A stretch of 64,000 nt of DNA. It comes from DASUPK01 sp963819715. Lineage in GTDB: Bacteria; Actinomycetota; Thermoleophilia; Solirubrobacterales; 70-9. The DNA lies in assembly GCA_963819715.1 (NCBI GenBank), contig CAWFXE010000002.1:744001-808000 (forward strand), written 5' to 3'. Below the pieces are notes generated by a model. The model had not been told where the DNA came from. It saw nothing but the letters and a program-made list of their open reading frames with translations, and ran no database searches. Below are positions 52,018-60,488 of the stretch, in pieces (positions within the stretch are counted from its first letter, which is position 1; each line of letters begins with the position of its first letter). The translations under genes and the position numbers were made by a program.

Positions 52018-53646
52018 GTGCGCTATCCCGTCGAGGAATTCACAGAAGAGGAACGGAGGCTCCTCTCCCCCCACTTCACCAACCTCGACCGTCCCGTCTT
52101 CGCTCTCGTCAATCTCCCGGAGACCATCAAGGGAGCGCTCTTCGCCCGCTATTCCCGCTACCCGGGGACACTGCGCCGCCTCTACCTCGATGAGTTCGCC
52201 GCCGACGTCCCCGAGGGTGGCCGGCCGTTCGAGGGCGAGGAGGGCGACCGGGCCGCCGGGCTCTACGAACGGGTCTTCATGGGCTATGGCGACGACTCGA
52301 TCGCCCAGGTCGGCGGAGCGCACATCGCCTGCGAGTGGGTCTCCAACATCCTCACCAAGGTGCTACAGCGCGGCCGCCTGGCGGCCTACCTCGAGCAGTC
52401 CACCCGCTACATCCCCTACGACCAGCCGCTGCCCGACGGCGGCTATCGCTTCTATCGCGACGACGAGCTCAGCCCCGAGTTCGCGGCGGCGATGGACGAG
52501 CTCTTCGCAATCTACTCGCGGTCGCTCGTTCAGGTCAGAGAGTGGGCGGCCGAGCGCTGGCCACGCGGGGACGAGCCGCAGGCCGCCTGGGAGCGTTCGA
52601 TCAAGGCGAAGGCCCTCGACCTGCTGCGCGGCCTGCTGCCCGCCGCGACCCTGAGCCACGTCGGCATCTTCGCCTCGGGCCAGGCCTACGAGCAGCTGCT
52701 GCTCCGGATGCTCGCCTCTCCCCTGCCGGAGTCGCGTCACTTCGCGACGATGATCCTGGAGGAGCTCAAGAAGGTCATGCCGAGCTTCGTGGCGCGGGTC
52801 GAACGCCCTGACCGCGGCGGAGAGTGGGTCTCCTACCTGGAGCGCCGCCGCGACGCAGCCGAGCGCTGGGCATCGCGGATGGGCCTCGACCGGCCGGAGG
52901 GCTCCGACGCCCCGGCCGTCGAGCTGATCGACGTCGAGGGTTCCGAGGACGACCTGATCGCCGGCTCGCTGTTCGAGTCTTCGGCGACCTCCGAGCGGGC
53001 GATCCTCGACCGCGTGCACACCCTGCCCCCCGACGAGCAGGCGGAGATCATCGCCGACCTAGCCGGTGATCGCCCGAACCGCCGCCACCGCCCGGGCCGC
53101 GGCTGGGAGGCCGTCCGCTACCGCTTCGAGATCGTCTCCGACTACGGCGGCTTCCGCGACCTCCAGCGCCACCGGATGCTGACCTGCCAGTGGCAGCGCC
53201 TCAGCCCGGACCTCGGCGCCGGGATCCCGGACGAGGTGCGAGAGGCGGGGGCCGGCTCCGAGTACGAGCGGGCACTGGAGATCTCCCGGGTGGAGTACGA
53301 GCGCCTCGCCGGCGCCGGTCTGGCGGACGCCGCGCCGTACGCCCTCTGCCTCGGCTACCGGATCCGCTACCTGCTCGACCTGAATGCCCGCGAGGCGATG
53401 CACCTGATCGAGCTTCGCTCCGGGCGGGAGGGGCATCCGACCTACCGCGCGGTGGCTCAGGCTATGCACGAGCGGATCGCCTCGGTCCATCCGGCGATCG
53501 CCGCCGCGATGACTCACGTCGACGCCACCACCGAGCCGCGCCTGGAGCGGATCATGAGCGAGATCCGAACCCACCGGAAGCAGGTCGCTTCGGAGGCGCA
53601 GCCGGAAGCCTCGGACGCTCCTCCCGGCGTCAGCGCCCTGGGCTGA
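52018..53646 (+). CDS. Tandem-domain ThyX-like (flavin-dependent thymidylate synthase family) protein with split motifs
   Basis: A 542-residue protein, about twice a normal ThyX (220-250). Both halves look ThyX-derived. In the N-terminal half (about 1-245) residues 118-131 read RGRLAAYLEQSTRY, aligning position for position with the ThyX signature RHRxxSxNExSxRY but with H to G, S to A and N to L. In the C-terminal half (about 330-510) residues 384 onward read RHRMLTCQWQRLSP: the RHR is intact while the second half of the signature is lost. The two halves may form a pseudo-dimer with one composite active site, or the protein may have a new role. Canonical ThyX makes dTMP from dUMP with FAD and methylene-folate. 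Similar long proteins, as far as I recall, are annotated as ThyX in some actinobacteria. It lies 18 bases after the AEC gene. Confidence 0.72.
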   Translation: MRYPVEEFTEEERRLLSPHFTNLDRPVFALVNLPETIKGALFARYSRYPGTLRRLYLDEFAADVPEGGRPFEGEEGDRAAGLYERVFMGYGDDSIAQVGGAHIACEWVSNILTKVLQRGRLAAYLEQSTRYIPYDQPLPDGGYRFYRDDELSPEFAAAMDELFAIYSRSLVQVREWAAERWPRGDEPQAAWERSIKAKALDLLRGLLPAATLSHVGIFASGQAYEQLLLRMLASPLPESRHFATMILEELKKVMPSFVARVERPDRGGEWVSYLERRRDAAERWASRMGLDRPEGSDAPAVELIDVEGSEDDLIAGSLFESSATSERAILDRVHTLPPDEQAEIIADLAGDRPNRRHRPGRGWEAVRYRFEIVSDYGGFRDLQRHRMLTCQWQRLSPDLGAGIPDEVREAGAGSEYERALEISRVEYERLAGAGLADAAPYALCLGYRIRYLLDLNAREAMHLIELRSGREGHPTYRAVAQAMHERIASVHPAIAAAMTHVDATTEPRLERIMSEIRTHRKQVASEAQPEASDAPPGVSALG

Positions 53647-53674
53647 CCAATCCAGAAGCCCCGATATTCCGTAG

Positions 53675-53702
53675 TTGACTACGAGTCAATGCCTCGTAGG
53701 AT
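53675..53702 (+). promoter_or_regulatory. Promoter-like site with a 15-base palindrome before the cupredoxin gene
   Basis: TTGACT (53675-53680), 16 bases, then TAGGAT (53697-53702) forms a plausible promoter. TTGACT is also the left arm of a perfect dyad with AGTCAA (53684-53689) around ACG, so a repressor or activator dimer could sit on the -35. The start site would fall near 53709, making GTG 53710 an almost leaderless start. Confidence 0.45.
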
Positions 53703-54474
53703 TCGTCATGTGAAGGGAGCGAGAGCCCTGGCGAGCGGGATGCTCGTCCTGGCGGCGATCTGCGCCGTGCCTGCCATTTCCGCCGCCCAGGAGGTGGGCA
53801 CGACGACGACCACCCCTGCCGACCCAGCCCAGCCGGTGGACCCTGCCGAGTCCACCACCACCACGCCGACGGCGTCGGGGGGGCCGGGCGCGGGAACTCC
53901 GGGTGAGCCGCTCGACCAATCTGGGACCGCCTCTCCGCCGATCGGCGACAGCCCGCCCGCGACCGGCCCCCCCGGCGGCGGCGCGCGGAAGGCGGCTGGC
54001 GCAAGCGTGACCATGGGCGACTTCTTCTTCTCCGCGGCCACCGTGACAATCGCCGTAGGCGACACGGTCACCTGGCACAACTCGGGCCAGGCCCCACACA
54101 CCGCCACCGCGAACAACGGCAGCTTCGACACCGGCACCGTCAACTCCGGCGGCAGTGCCTCCCACACCTTCAACTCGGCCGGGACCTTCGCCTATATCTG
54201 CACGATCCACCCGAACATGAAAGGGACGATCCGCGTCCTCAGCTCGAGCAGCGGTGGCGGCGGAGGCGGGGGCGGCAGCGCGGGCTCGAGCAGCTCGGGC
54301 ACCTCGGAGTCATCGGCCGTTGCGTCGCCGAGTGCCGCAGGCGACTCGAACACGCTGCCGATGACCGGCATGGCCGCCGGCGCCCTGGCGCTGGTCGGCC
54401 TCTCGTTGCTCGCATCGGGACTGCTGGTCCGCCGGGCCGGCGATCCCAAGCGCAGCTGGCTGTCAATCTTCTAG
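53689..54474 (+). CDS. Cell-wall-anchored cupredoxin with LPxTG motif
   Basis: A 261-residue exported protein (ATG 53689; GTG 53710 fits the promoter better and gives a clean signal peptide ending ISAAQ). A Pro/Thr/Gly linker of about 75 residues precedes a blue-copper domain (residues about 105-180). Its type 1 ligands are the His in APHTATA and the Cys, His and Met in CTIHPNMKG. A Gly/Ser-rich spacer follows, then LPMTG, a hydrophobic helix and a basic tail (RRAGDPKRS), the standard sortase sorting signal. It would hold an electron-transfer copper protein in the wall. No sortase gene is in the window. Function is uncertain: electron transfer or copper handling. Confidence 0.8.
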   Translation: MPRRIRHVKGARALASGMLVLAAICAVPAISAAQEVGTTTTTPADPAQPVDPAESTTTTPTASGGPGAGTPGEPLDQSGTASPPIGDSPPATGPPGGGARKAAGASVTMGDFFFSAATVTIAVGDTVTWHNSGQAPHTATANNGSFDTGTVNSGGSASHTFNSAGTFAYICTIHPNMKGTIRVLSSSSGGGGGGGGSAGSSSSGTSESSAVASPSAAGDSNTLPMTGMAAGALALVGLSLLASGLLVRRAGDPKRSWLSIF

Positions 54475-54501
54475 CCGCCTGCTGCGCGTCTCGGGGCGCT
54501 C

Positions 54502-56718
54502 CTACCTCCGCCTCTTCTTCTTGCACCGCTTCTTCTTGGCCGCCGCCGCGGCGTGCCTCTTGCGCTTCTTCTTGCACTTTGCCTTCGCCCTGGTCGGGGT
54601 CGTGGTCGTAGTCGTCGGCGTCGGCGCCACCGGAGGCTCCGAGACGGCGTCCACGCTCTCGCAGCCGGCAACCGAGTCGAGCGAGAGCCGGTCGGTCTGG
54701 GCGATGTCGGCAGCGCCGGCGCCGCAGTCGACCGTGTCGGCGAACCCGTCCCGGGCCAGCAGCCGGTCGTCATCGTTACCGCCCACCAGAGTGTCCGATC
54801 CGGCTCGGCCGTCGATCGTGTCGTCGCCCGGTCCCCCGTCGAGGACGTTGGAGCCGGCGTCACCGATCAGCGTGTCATCCGCGGACGAGCCAGAGACGTT
54901 CTCGAGTGAGCTCAGCGAGGCGCTCATCCCCGTCCCGGCGGCCGTGCCGGCGCCGAGGTCGATCGTCCCCGCTGGGCTGGCCGGTGCGGCTACGCTGAGC
55001 AGGAGAGTGTCCGAGCCCTCTCCTCCGTCCACGCCGTCGCTGTCACCGTTGGGACGCTCGATCACCGTGTCATCCCCACCGCCTGCGCAGATCGTGTCGT
55101 TTCCCTGCAGCGGATCGATCTGGTCCGCCCCGCCCGAGCCCAGGATGACATCCGCCGCCGCGGTTCCGTTAATGCCGCCGGAGCCCAGCAGGTCGACGAT
55201 CTTCGTCTGGCATCTGTTGAGCTCGTAAGCCCCCACGTCGCACTCCGGCAACGAGTCCCCGTCCTCGTCGAACCCGCGGGGCGCACCGCGCTGGTCCGTC
55301 GTCAGCTGAGTACCGTCAACGGCGTGGCAGGAGGCCGCCGGAATCCGGTCCAGCGCCGGGCTGCCGGAGGGCAGTGCATGCGTGAGCGTTGCGCCGCCGT
55401 TGTCGGCCTCTCCCAACAGCCCGGGATTGGTGTTGGAGAGATCGCCGGTGCCGGAGAGACCACACGTGCTGCCGCGGTCGATGTTGAAGCCGTCCGAGTC
55501 GATCGATCCGTTCGTGGAGCACTCGGCGGTGCCGTTCTCGGAGAAGATCGTGGAGCCAACGGCCAGCGACGTGCCCGTGACGCCGGCGGCGTCATAGAAG
55601 ATCGACCTGCCGACGCCGCCCGAGTTCAGGGTGAAGGTGGAGCTCCTGATGGCGGTGCTTCCCCCGCGGACCTGGAGGGCTCCCGCGTCGGTCTGGGCAT
55701 GGTTGTCGGTCAGGGTGGAGTTCTGGACCGAGAGCATCCCGCCGATCGTCCCGAGGTCGGTGTAGTCGACGCCGCCGCCCGAGCTTAGGCTGCTGGCCGC
55801 ACTCACGGTGTTGTTGTCGATCGTGCTGCGCTCGATCCGAAGCGGCGCGTCCTGAGCGTAGATCCCACCCCCGTGGGCGGCATCGGAGCTGTCGAGCGCC
55901 GTGACGGTATTGCTGGCGATCGTCGAGTCGGTGACGCTCACGCTCCCGCCGCTCGCGGCGAGGCCACCGCCGAACACGTCGTCGGTGTTGGCGTCGTCGG
56001 GGGCGGTGACCGCGTTGCCCGTGATCGTGCTCGCATTGATGGTCACGTCCTTCGCCGCCCGGATTCCCGCGCCCAGCACGCCGCTCGGCGCCGTAGAGAC
56101 GTTCCCCGAGACGGTGCTGCGATTGAGGATCAGATTTCCCCCGGCCTGAATCCCACCGCCGGTCGAAGTCGTCGTGCTGCGGGTCACCCTCGAGTCGCTG
56201 AGGATCACGGAGTTCGGCGAGGGGATCCTGAGTCCTCCGCCCGTGCCGGAGGGCGGTGCGCCGTGATCCAGCCTCACTCGACTCAGGGCGAGCGATGAAG
56301 CCGAATTCGTGACGACGTCGATCACCCGGTCGGCGCTGCCCCCATCGATCGTGGACTCGCCGGCGGTCGACTTGATCGTCAGCGGGCCCGCGGGGTTGAG
56401 AATGACGTCGAGGTCGCCGGTCGTGTCGCTGTCCTCATTTGCCCCTGAAAGGGTCAGGCTGTAGAGGGGCTGCGTGAGGACGATCGTGTCCGGCTTGCCC
56501 ACGTCGCCTGCCGTGCACCGATCGACGGCCGCGTTCGCGTCGGAGGCCAGGATCGCCTCGCGCAGCGTGCAGTTGCCGTTGTTCTGGGTGATGTCGTCGG
56601 TGGTGACCGTTGGGGTGATCGTCGCCGCCCTCGCGACGGGCGCGAGGACCACCCCTGCAATCGCGACCGCCACCGCCGCGGCTCCCAGTTGCCGGATTCG
56701 CCTGAGCATCGGTGTCAT
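54502..56718 (-). CDS. Secreted CSLREA beta-helix / RTX-repeat protein with a Cys-Lys-rich tail
   Basis: A 738-residue protein with a signal peptide (residues 1-31), then a CSLREA-type start (CTLREAILASDANAAVDRCT). A long right-handed parallel beta-helix follows (about 90-430, repeated N-x-S/T-x-V/I turns). Next comes the choice-of-anchor-like segment TDQRGAPRGFDEDGDSLPEC DVGAYELN (split here). RTX-type calcium repeats (about 505-650) contain GGGDDTVIERPNGDSDG, GGPGDDTIDGRAGSDTLVGG and NDDDRLL. A Pro/Thr linker (PTPTTTTTTPTRAK) leads to a tail rich in CKKK units. It is probably an exported, calcium-binding surface or adhesive protein. Nearly the same tail appears on the neighbouring remnant. 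No sortase or Tat signature. Confidence 0.8.
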   Translation of the reverse strand: MTPMLRRIRQLGAAAVAVAIAGVVLAPVARAATITPTVTTDDITQNNGNCTLREAILASDANAAVDRCTAGDVGKPDTIVLTQPLYSLTLSGANEDSDTTGDLDVILNPAGPLTIKSTAGESTIDGGSADRVIDVVTNSASSLALSRVRLDHGAPPSGTGGGLRIPSPNSVILSDSRVTRSTTTSTGGGIQAGGNLILNRSTVSGNVSTAPSGVLGAGIRAAKDVTINASTITGNAVTAPDDANTDDVFGGGLAASGGSVSVTDSTIASNTVTALDSSDAAHGGGIYAQDAPLRIERSTIDNNTVSAASSLSSGGGVDYTDLGTIGGMLSVQNSTLTDNHAQTDAGALQVRGGSTAIRSSTFTLNSGGVGRSIFYDAAGVTGTSLAVGSTIFSENGTAECSTNGSIDSDGFNIDRGSTCGLSGTGDLSNTNPGLLGEADNGGATLTHALPSGSPALDRIPAASCHAVDGTQLTTDQRGAPRGFDEDGDSLPECDVGAYELNRCQTKIVDLLGSGGINGTAAADVILGSGGADQIDPLQGNDTICAGGGDDTVIERPNGDSDGVDGGEGSDTLLLSVAAPASPAGTIDLGAGTAAGTGMSASLSSLENVSGSSADDTLIGDAGSNVLDGGPGDDTIDGRAGSDTLVGGNDDDRLLARDGFADTVDCGAGAADIAQTDRLSLDSVAGCESVDAVSEPPVAPTPTTTTTTPTRAKAKCKKKRKRHAAAAAKKKRCKKKRRR

Positions 56719-56917
56719 CTGCGCTCCTCTTCGCTGAGCCGGCGCTCGGCGCCGTCCGGCTCGTCTCCCTCTTCGTCGGGGGACGAGTGCCGTGGCCCTC
56801 TCTCGTCACCGGATTTCCGGCCGGTCACCTCATCCAGCTCTCGCATCAGGTCGCGCTCGCGGGCCTCGCGTCGCTCGGCGCCGTCGCTTCGTCCGGACCC
56901 CGGCACCCTGGCGTCTC

Positions 56918-57160
56918 CTACTTCCGCTTGTGCTTTTTCTTCTTCTTGCACTTCTTCTTGTGCTTCTTCTTCGCGTCCGCCGCGCGTCGCTTGTGCTTCT
57001 TCTTCTTCGTGCACTTCGCCTTCGGCGCCACTGCCACGGCCTCGAACGCTCCGATGTCGCAGGCGCCCCCCTGGGGCCGAGGCTGGCCGCGCTGGTCGGT
57101 GGCCGGACAGCCGGCCGCCGGCGAACAGGCATCGGCTGAGTCGGTTACGCGTCTGCACGG
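56918..57160 (-). pseudogene. 3' remnant of a second choice-of-anchor protein with the same Cys-Lys tail
   Basis: On the minus strand, ending at TAG 56918-56920, one frame reads DSADACSPAAGCPATDQRGQ then PRPQGGACDIGAFE, the typical C-terminal end of CSLREA/choice-of-anchor Q beta-helix proteins. It is followed by a tail with KCTKKKKHKRRAADAKKKHK and CKKKKKHKRK. Upstream the frame meets a TGA near 57197 and has no start codon, so the N-terminal signal and beta-helix are missing. The tail matches the layout of the protein ending at 54502. It is probably what is left of a tandem paralogue after deletion. The remaining 200 bases to 56718 show nothing else clear. Confidence 0.6.
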
Positions 57161-57230
57161 CCGCCAGTCTGCGCCGGGCTCCGGGCCCTGTCGTCAGGGT
57201 TCCGACCCCGATCTTTTGTGGCGCGTATAA

Positions 57231-60107
57231 ATGGGCAGGTTTCCGCCGATGGCCAGCCTCGACGCCACACCGTCACGCCCACCTGCGGCAACGACGATCC
57301 TCGAACGCGCCGAAGCGCTCGATGCGATCGAGTCGACCCTCGCGGCTGCGCGCGACGGCTCCGGGCGGTGCCTGATGTTGGAGGGGGCAGCGGGGCTCGG
57401 GAAGTCTCGCCTCGCGGAGGAGGCCTGCGAAGCGGCGGGCGCCGGCCGGATGAGGGTCCTGCGCGCTCGAGGCGCAGAGCTTGAGCGCGACTTCAGCTTC
57501 GGTACCGTGCTTCGCCTGTTCGAGCCTCTGCTGGCGGGCGCCGAAGAGGGGCGCGAGAACCTCATGTCCGGCGCCGCGGCGCTGTCCGAGCCCCTCTTCG
57601 CCACGGGTATTCCGACGGCCCCCGATGCCGTCGGCGAGAGCGAGTTCCCGCTCCTCCACGGGCTCCATTGGCTGACGGCGAACGCCTCGGATCGGGCGCC
57701 GCTGCTCGTTGCTGTCGACGACGCGCATTGGGCGGATCCGCCCTCCCTGCGCTTCCTGATCTACCTCCTTCAGCGCCTTGACGAGCTGCCGGTCGCGATG
57801 CTGGTCACCGCGCGGCCGCGACAACCTGCTCCACAGGGGCCGCTCATCGCCCAGATCGCGGGACACCGGCTCGCCAGCGTGATCCCGCTCCAGCCCCTGA
57901 GCGAAGATGGGGTCGCCCAGCTCGTCAGGATCGAGGTCGGCGGTGCGGATGACGAACTCTGCGCCGCCTGCGCCGCCACGACAGGTGGCAACCCGTTCTA
58001 CGTACACGAGCTTGCCGCCGCCCTGGCGGCCGGCGGCGGCTCAGCAGTCGGAGAAACCGAGGCGCTGCGAGGCGAGCCGGTCTCCAAGACGATTCTCGGC
58101 CGCATCGCGGGGCTGGCGCCGGCCGCGACCGAGCTGGCGTTCGCGGCGGCGGTGCTTGGGGACGGCGCTCCGCTGGAGCGTGCGGCCGAGCTCAGTGGCC
58201 TAGAAGCCGACGAGGCCGCCCGGGCGGCGGACGCCCTCGCCGGTGCGGCTGTTCTCGAACCCGGCGCGCCGCTGTCGTTCATCCATCCAATCGTCCGTGA
58301 GGCCGTCTACGGGGACATCGCCGGCGCACGGCGCGCTCGCGCCCACGCGCGGGCGGCGGAGCTCCTGCGCGACGCCGGAGCCGACCCCGAGTTGATCGCC
58401 GCCCAACTCGTCGAGGCGCATGGAGCCGCGGGTGACTGGTCGATAGGGGCCTTGCGAGACGCTGCGGCGAGGGCCCGCGAGCGCGGCGCACCGAGCGCCG
58501 CCGCCCGATACCTGCGCGAGGCGCTGGAGATCGCGGTCGCCGGAGCCGACCGCGCCGTGATCCTCGAGGAACTCGCCCTTGCCGAGGCCAGGGGTAACGA
58601 GGACGGGGCCGTCGGCCACGCGCACGAAGCGATCGAGGCGATCGACGGTGCGCGCGATCGCGCCGAGGTTGCACTCGAGATCGGCATGGCGCTCATCGAT
58701 GGCAGGAGGCCTGAGGCCGAGGAGATCTTCGAGCGCGGCCTCGAGTCGCTCTCCGGCTCCGCCGACGGCGGCGGCGGCGACGACGAGCTGGCGATGGCGC
58801 TCCGCTCGTCACGAGCGGCAATCCGCTTCGATCACGCGACCACCTCGCCGGGGGAGCTGAACGCGATCCTCGCCCGCGCCCGGAGGGGAGTCGCAACGCC
58901 CGCCGAGCGGCTCATGCTCGCACACGGTGCGCTCGCGCCCGCACTCCAGGGCAGGGACATCGAGGAGATCGGGCGCCTGGCGAGGGCATCGCTGGAGGGA
59001 CCTCTCGTGAACGTGACCAGCCCCACCGCGATCGCCGCGTTTTCGCTCGCGTCCACCGCGCTGTTCATGACCGGCGCGCTGGCAGAGTCGGAGCGCATGC
59101 TGAGCACCCTCTTGACGTCCGCGTATGAGCGGGGGGCGGTACTCGCCTTCGGGACCCTCTCGCACGTGCGCGCGCACGCCTTGCACCGGCTCGGCCGCCC
59201 CGAGGACGCGATCGTCGACGCGCAGAGCACTCTGGACACCGCTCGCTACGGGTGGGAGCCCGAGCTCCCGGCGGTGCACGCAGTTCTCGCGCTGTGCCTG
59301 ATCGAGACGAACGAGCTGGACGCGGCGGCGGCCGCGCTCGACGTCCAAGGCGGCGAGGAGCGCTGGTCCAACACGTTCACATGGAGCGACCTGCTCGAGG
59401 CGCGCGGCCGCCTGCGTCTCGCGCGCGGGGAGGACGGGCCGGCGCTTGAGGACTTCCTCGCCTGCGGGGAGCGGCTCGAGCCCCTGGGCGCGTCCCACGC
59501 GGGCGTGGTCCCGTGGCGTTCGGGAGCGGTCGAGGCGGCGATCTGTCTCGGCAAGGTCGAGCTCGCCGGGGAGCTGGCCACCGAGGACCTCGAGCTGGCC
59601 CGAGGATTCGGCGCCACTCGCGAGATCGGCCTGACGCTGAGAGCAGCGGGGGCGGCGGCGGGGGGCGACCGGGGAATCGAGCTGCTCCGTGAGGCAGTCG
59701 AGACGCTGCGTGAATCGGAGGCCACGCTCGAGCTCGCGCACGCGCTCTGCGACCTGGGCGGAGCGCTGCTGGAGGAGGGACACCGGCTGGCGGCACGCGA
59801 AGTCCTCGCCGAGGCGCTCGACCTCGCCCATCGGTGCCGCGCCGAGAGGCTCGAGGAGACAACCCGCGAGCGCCTTGTGGCGACCGGAGCGCGGCCTCGC
59901 AGGCACAGCGCGCGAGGGAGCGACGCCCTCACCCCGCGTGAGCGCCGTATCGCCCAGATGGCCGCAGCCGGGCTCGGCAACCGCGAGATCGCGGAAGCCC
60001 TGTTCATCACCACGAAAACCGTGGAGACCCACCTCGGCCGGGCTTACCGCAAGCTTGAGGTGCCGGGCCGCGGCGGGCTCGCTGACGCCCTGGGGCGGGA
60101 CGAGTGA
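57231..60107 (+). CDS. Large LuxR-family (LAL-type) ATPase transcriptional regulator
   Basis: A 958-residue regulator. The N-terminal AAA/STAND ATPase module has Walker A GAAGLGKS (residues 52-59) and a Walker B-like segment LLVAVDDAHWAD (about 158-169). A long helical/TPR-like region (about 350-880) follows. The C-terminus has a LuxR helix-turn-helix: LTPRERRIAQMAAAGLGNRE and IAEALFITTKTVETHLGRAY. LAL regulators respond to an unknown ligand and switch on metabolic or secondary-metabolite genes. ATG 57231 (ATG 57249 is an alternative). It is monocistronic, followed by a VOC gene. Confidence 0.87.
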   Translation: MGRFPPMASLDATPSRPPAATTILERAEALDAIESTLAAARDGSGRCLMLEGAAGLGKSRLAEEACEAAGAGRMRVLRARGAELERDFSFGTVLRLFEPLLAGAEEGRENLMSGAAALSEPLFATGIPTAPDAVGESEFPLLHGLHWLTANASDRAPLLVAVDDAHWADPPSLRFLIYLLQRLDELPVAMLVTARPRQPAPQGPLIAQIAGHRLASVIPLQPLSEDGVAQLVRIEVGGADDELCAACAATTGGNPFYVHELAAALAAGGGSAVGETEALRGEPVSKTILGRIAGLAPAATELAFAAAVLGDGAPLERAAELSGLEADEAARAADALAGAAVLEPGAPLSFIHPIVREAVYGDIAGARRARAHARAAELLRDAGADPELIAAQLVEAHGAAGDWSIGALRDAAARARERGAPSAAARYLREALEIAVAGADRAVILEELALAEARGNEDGAVGHAHEAIEAIDGARDRAEVALEIGMALIDGRRPEAEEIFERGLESLSGSADGGGGDDELAMALRSSRAAIRFDHATTSPGELNAILARARRGVATPAERLMLAHGALAPALQGRDIEEIGRLARASLEGPLVNVTSPTAIAAFSLASTALFMTGALAESERMLSTLLTSAYERGAVLAFGTLSHVRAHALHRLGRPEDAIVDAQSTLDTARYGWEPELPAVHAVLALCLIETNELDAAAAALDVQGGEERWSNTFTWSDLLEARGRLRLARGEDGPALEDFLACGERLEPLGASHAGVVPWRSGAVEAAICLGKVELAGELATEDLELARGFGATREIGLTLRAAGAAAGGDRGIELLREAVETLRESEATLELAHALCDLGGALLEEGHRLAAREVLAEALDLAHRCRAERLEETTRERLVATGARPRRHSARGSDALTPRERRIAQMAAAGLGNREIAEALFITTKTVETHLGRAYRKLEVPGRGGLADALGRDE

Positions 60108-60125
60108 GGCGGCGGTAGCTTTCGC

Positions 60126-60488
60126 GTGATGCTCCATCACGTCTCGCTTGAGGTCCCGCCGGAGGAAGCCGACCGCACGGTCGAGTTCTGGAGCCTGCTC
60201 GGTTTCGAGGAGGTCCCGGCGGCCGACGTCCTCGGCGACTCGGTGCGCTGGCTCGAGCGAGACGCAACCCAGATTCACCTGATCCTCACCGAGGCGCACA
60301 CCGCGCCGGTGCTGGGCCACGCCGCGGTGGTCGCGCGCGATCACGCCAAGGCCAAGCAGCGGCTGCGCGACGCGGGATTCCAGGTCGAGGACACGCGGCA
60401 GCTCTGGGGCGCGGACCGCGCTTTCGCGATCGCCCCGGGCGGACACCGGGTCGAGCTGATGGCGGCCCCGCCGCCACCGAAGAACTAA
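60126..60488 (+). CDS. Single-domain VOC-family protein
   Basis: A 120-residue protein (MLHHVSLEVPPEEADRTVEF) with the VOC fold: a first-strand His (HHVSLEV), then DSVRWLERDATQIHLILTE and HAAVVARDHAKAKQRLRDAG, ending FAIAPGGHRVELMA with a Glu metal ligand. A likely small glyoxalase or dioxygenase-like enzyme of unknown substrate. It starts 18 bases after the LAL regulator stop, possibly co-expressed with it, and overlaps the convergent membrane gene by 4 bases. Confidence 0.75.
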   Translation: MMLHHVSLEVPPEEADRTVEFWSLLGFEEVPAADVLGDSVRWLERDATQIHLILTEAHTAPVLGHAAVVARDHAKAKQRLRDAGFQVEDTRQLWGADRAFAIAPGGHRVELMAAPPPPKN

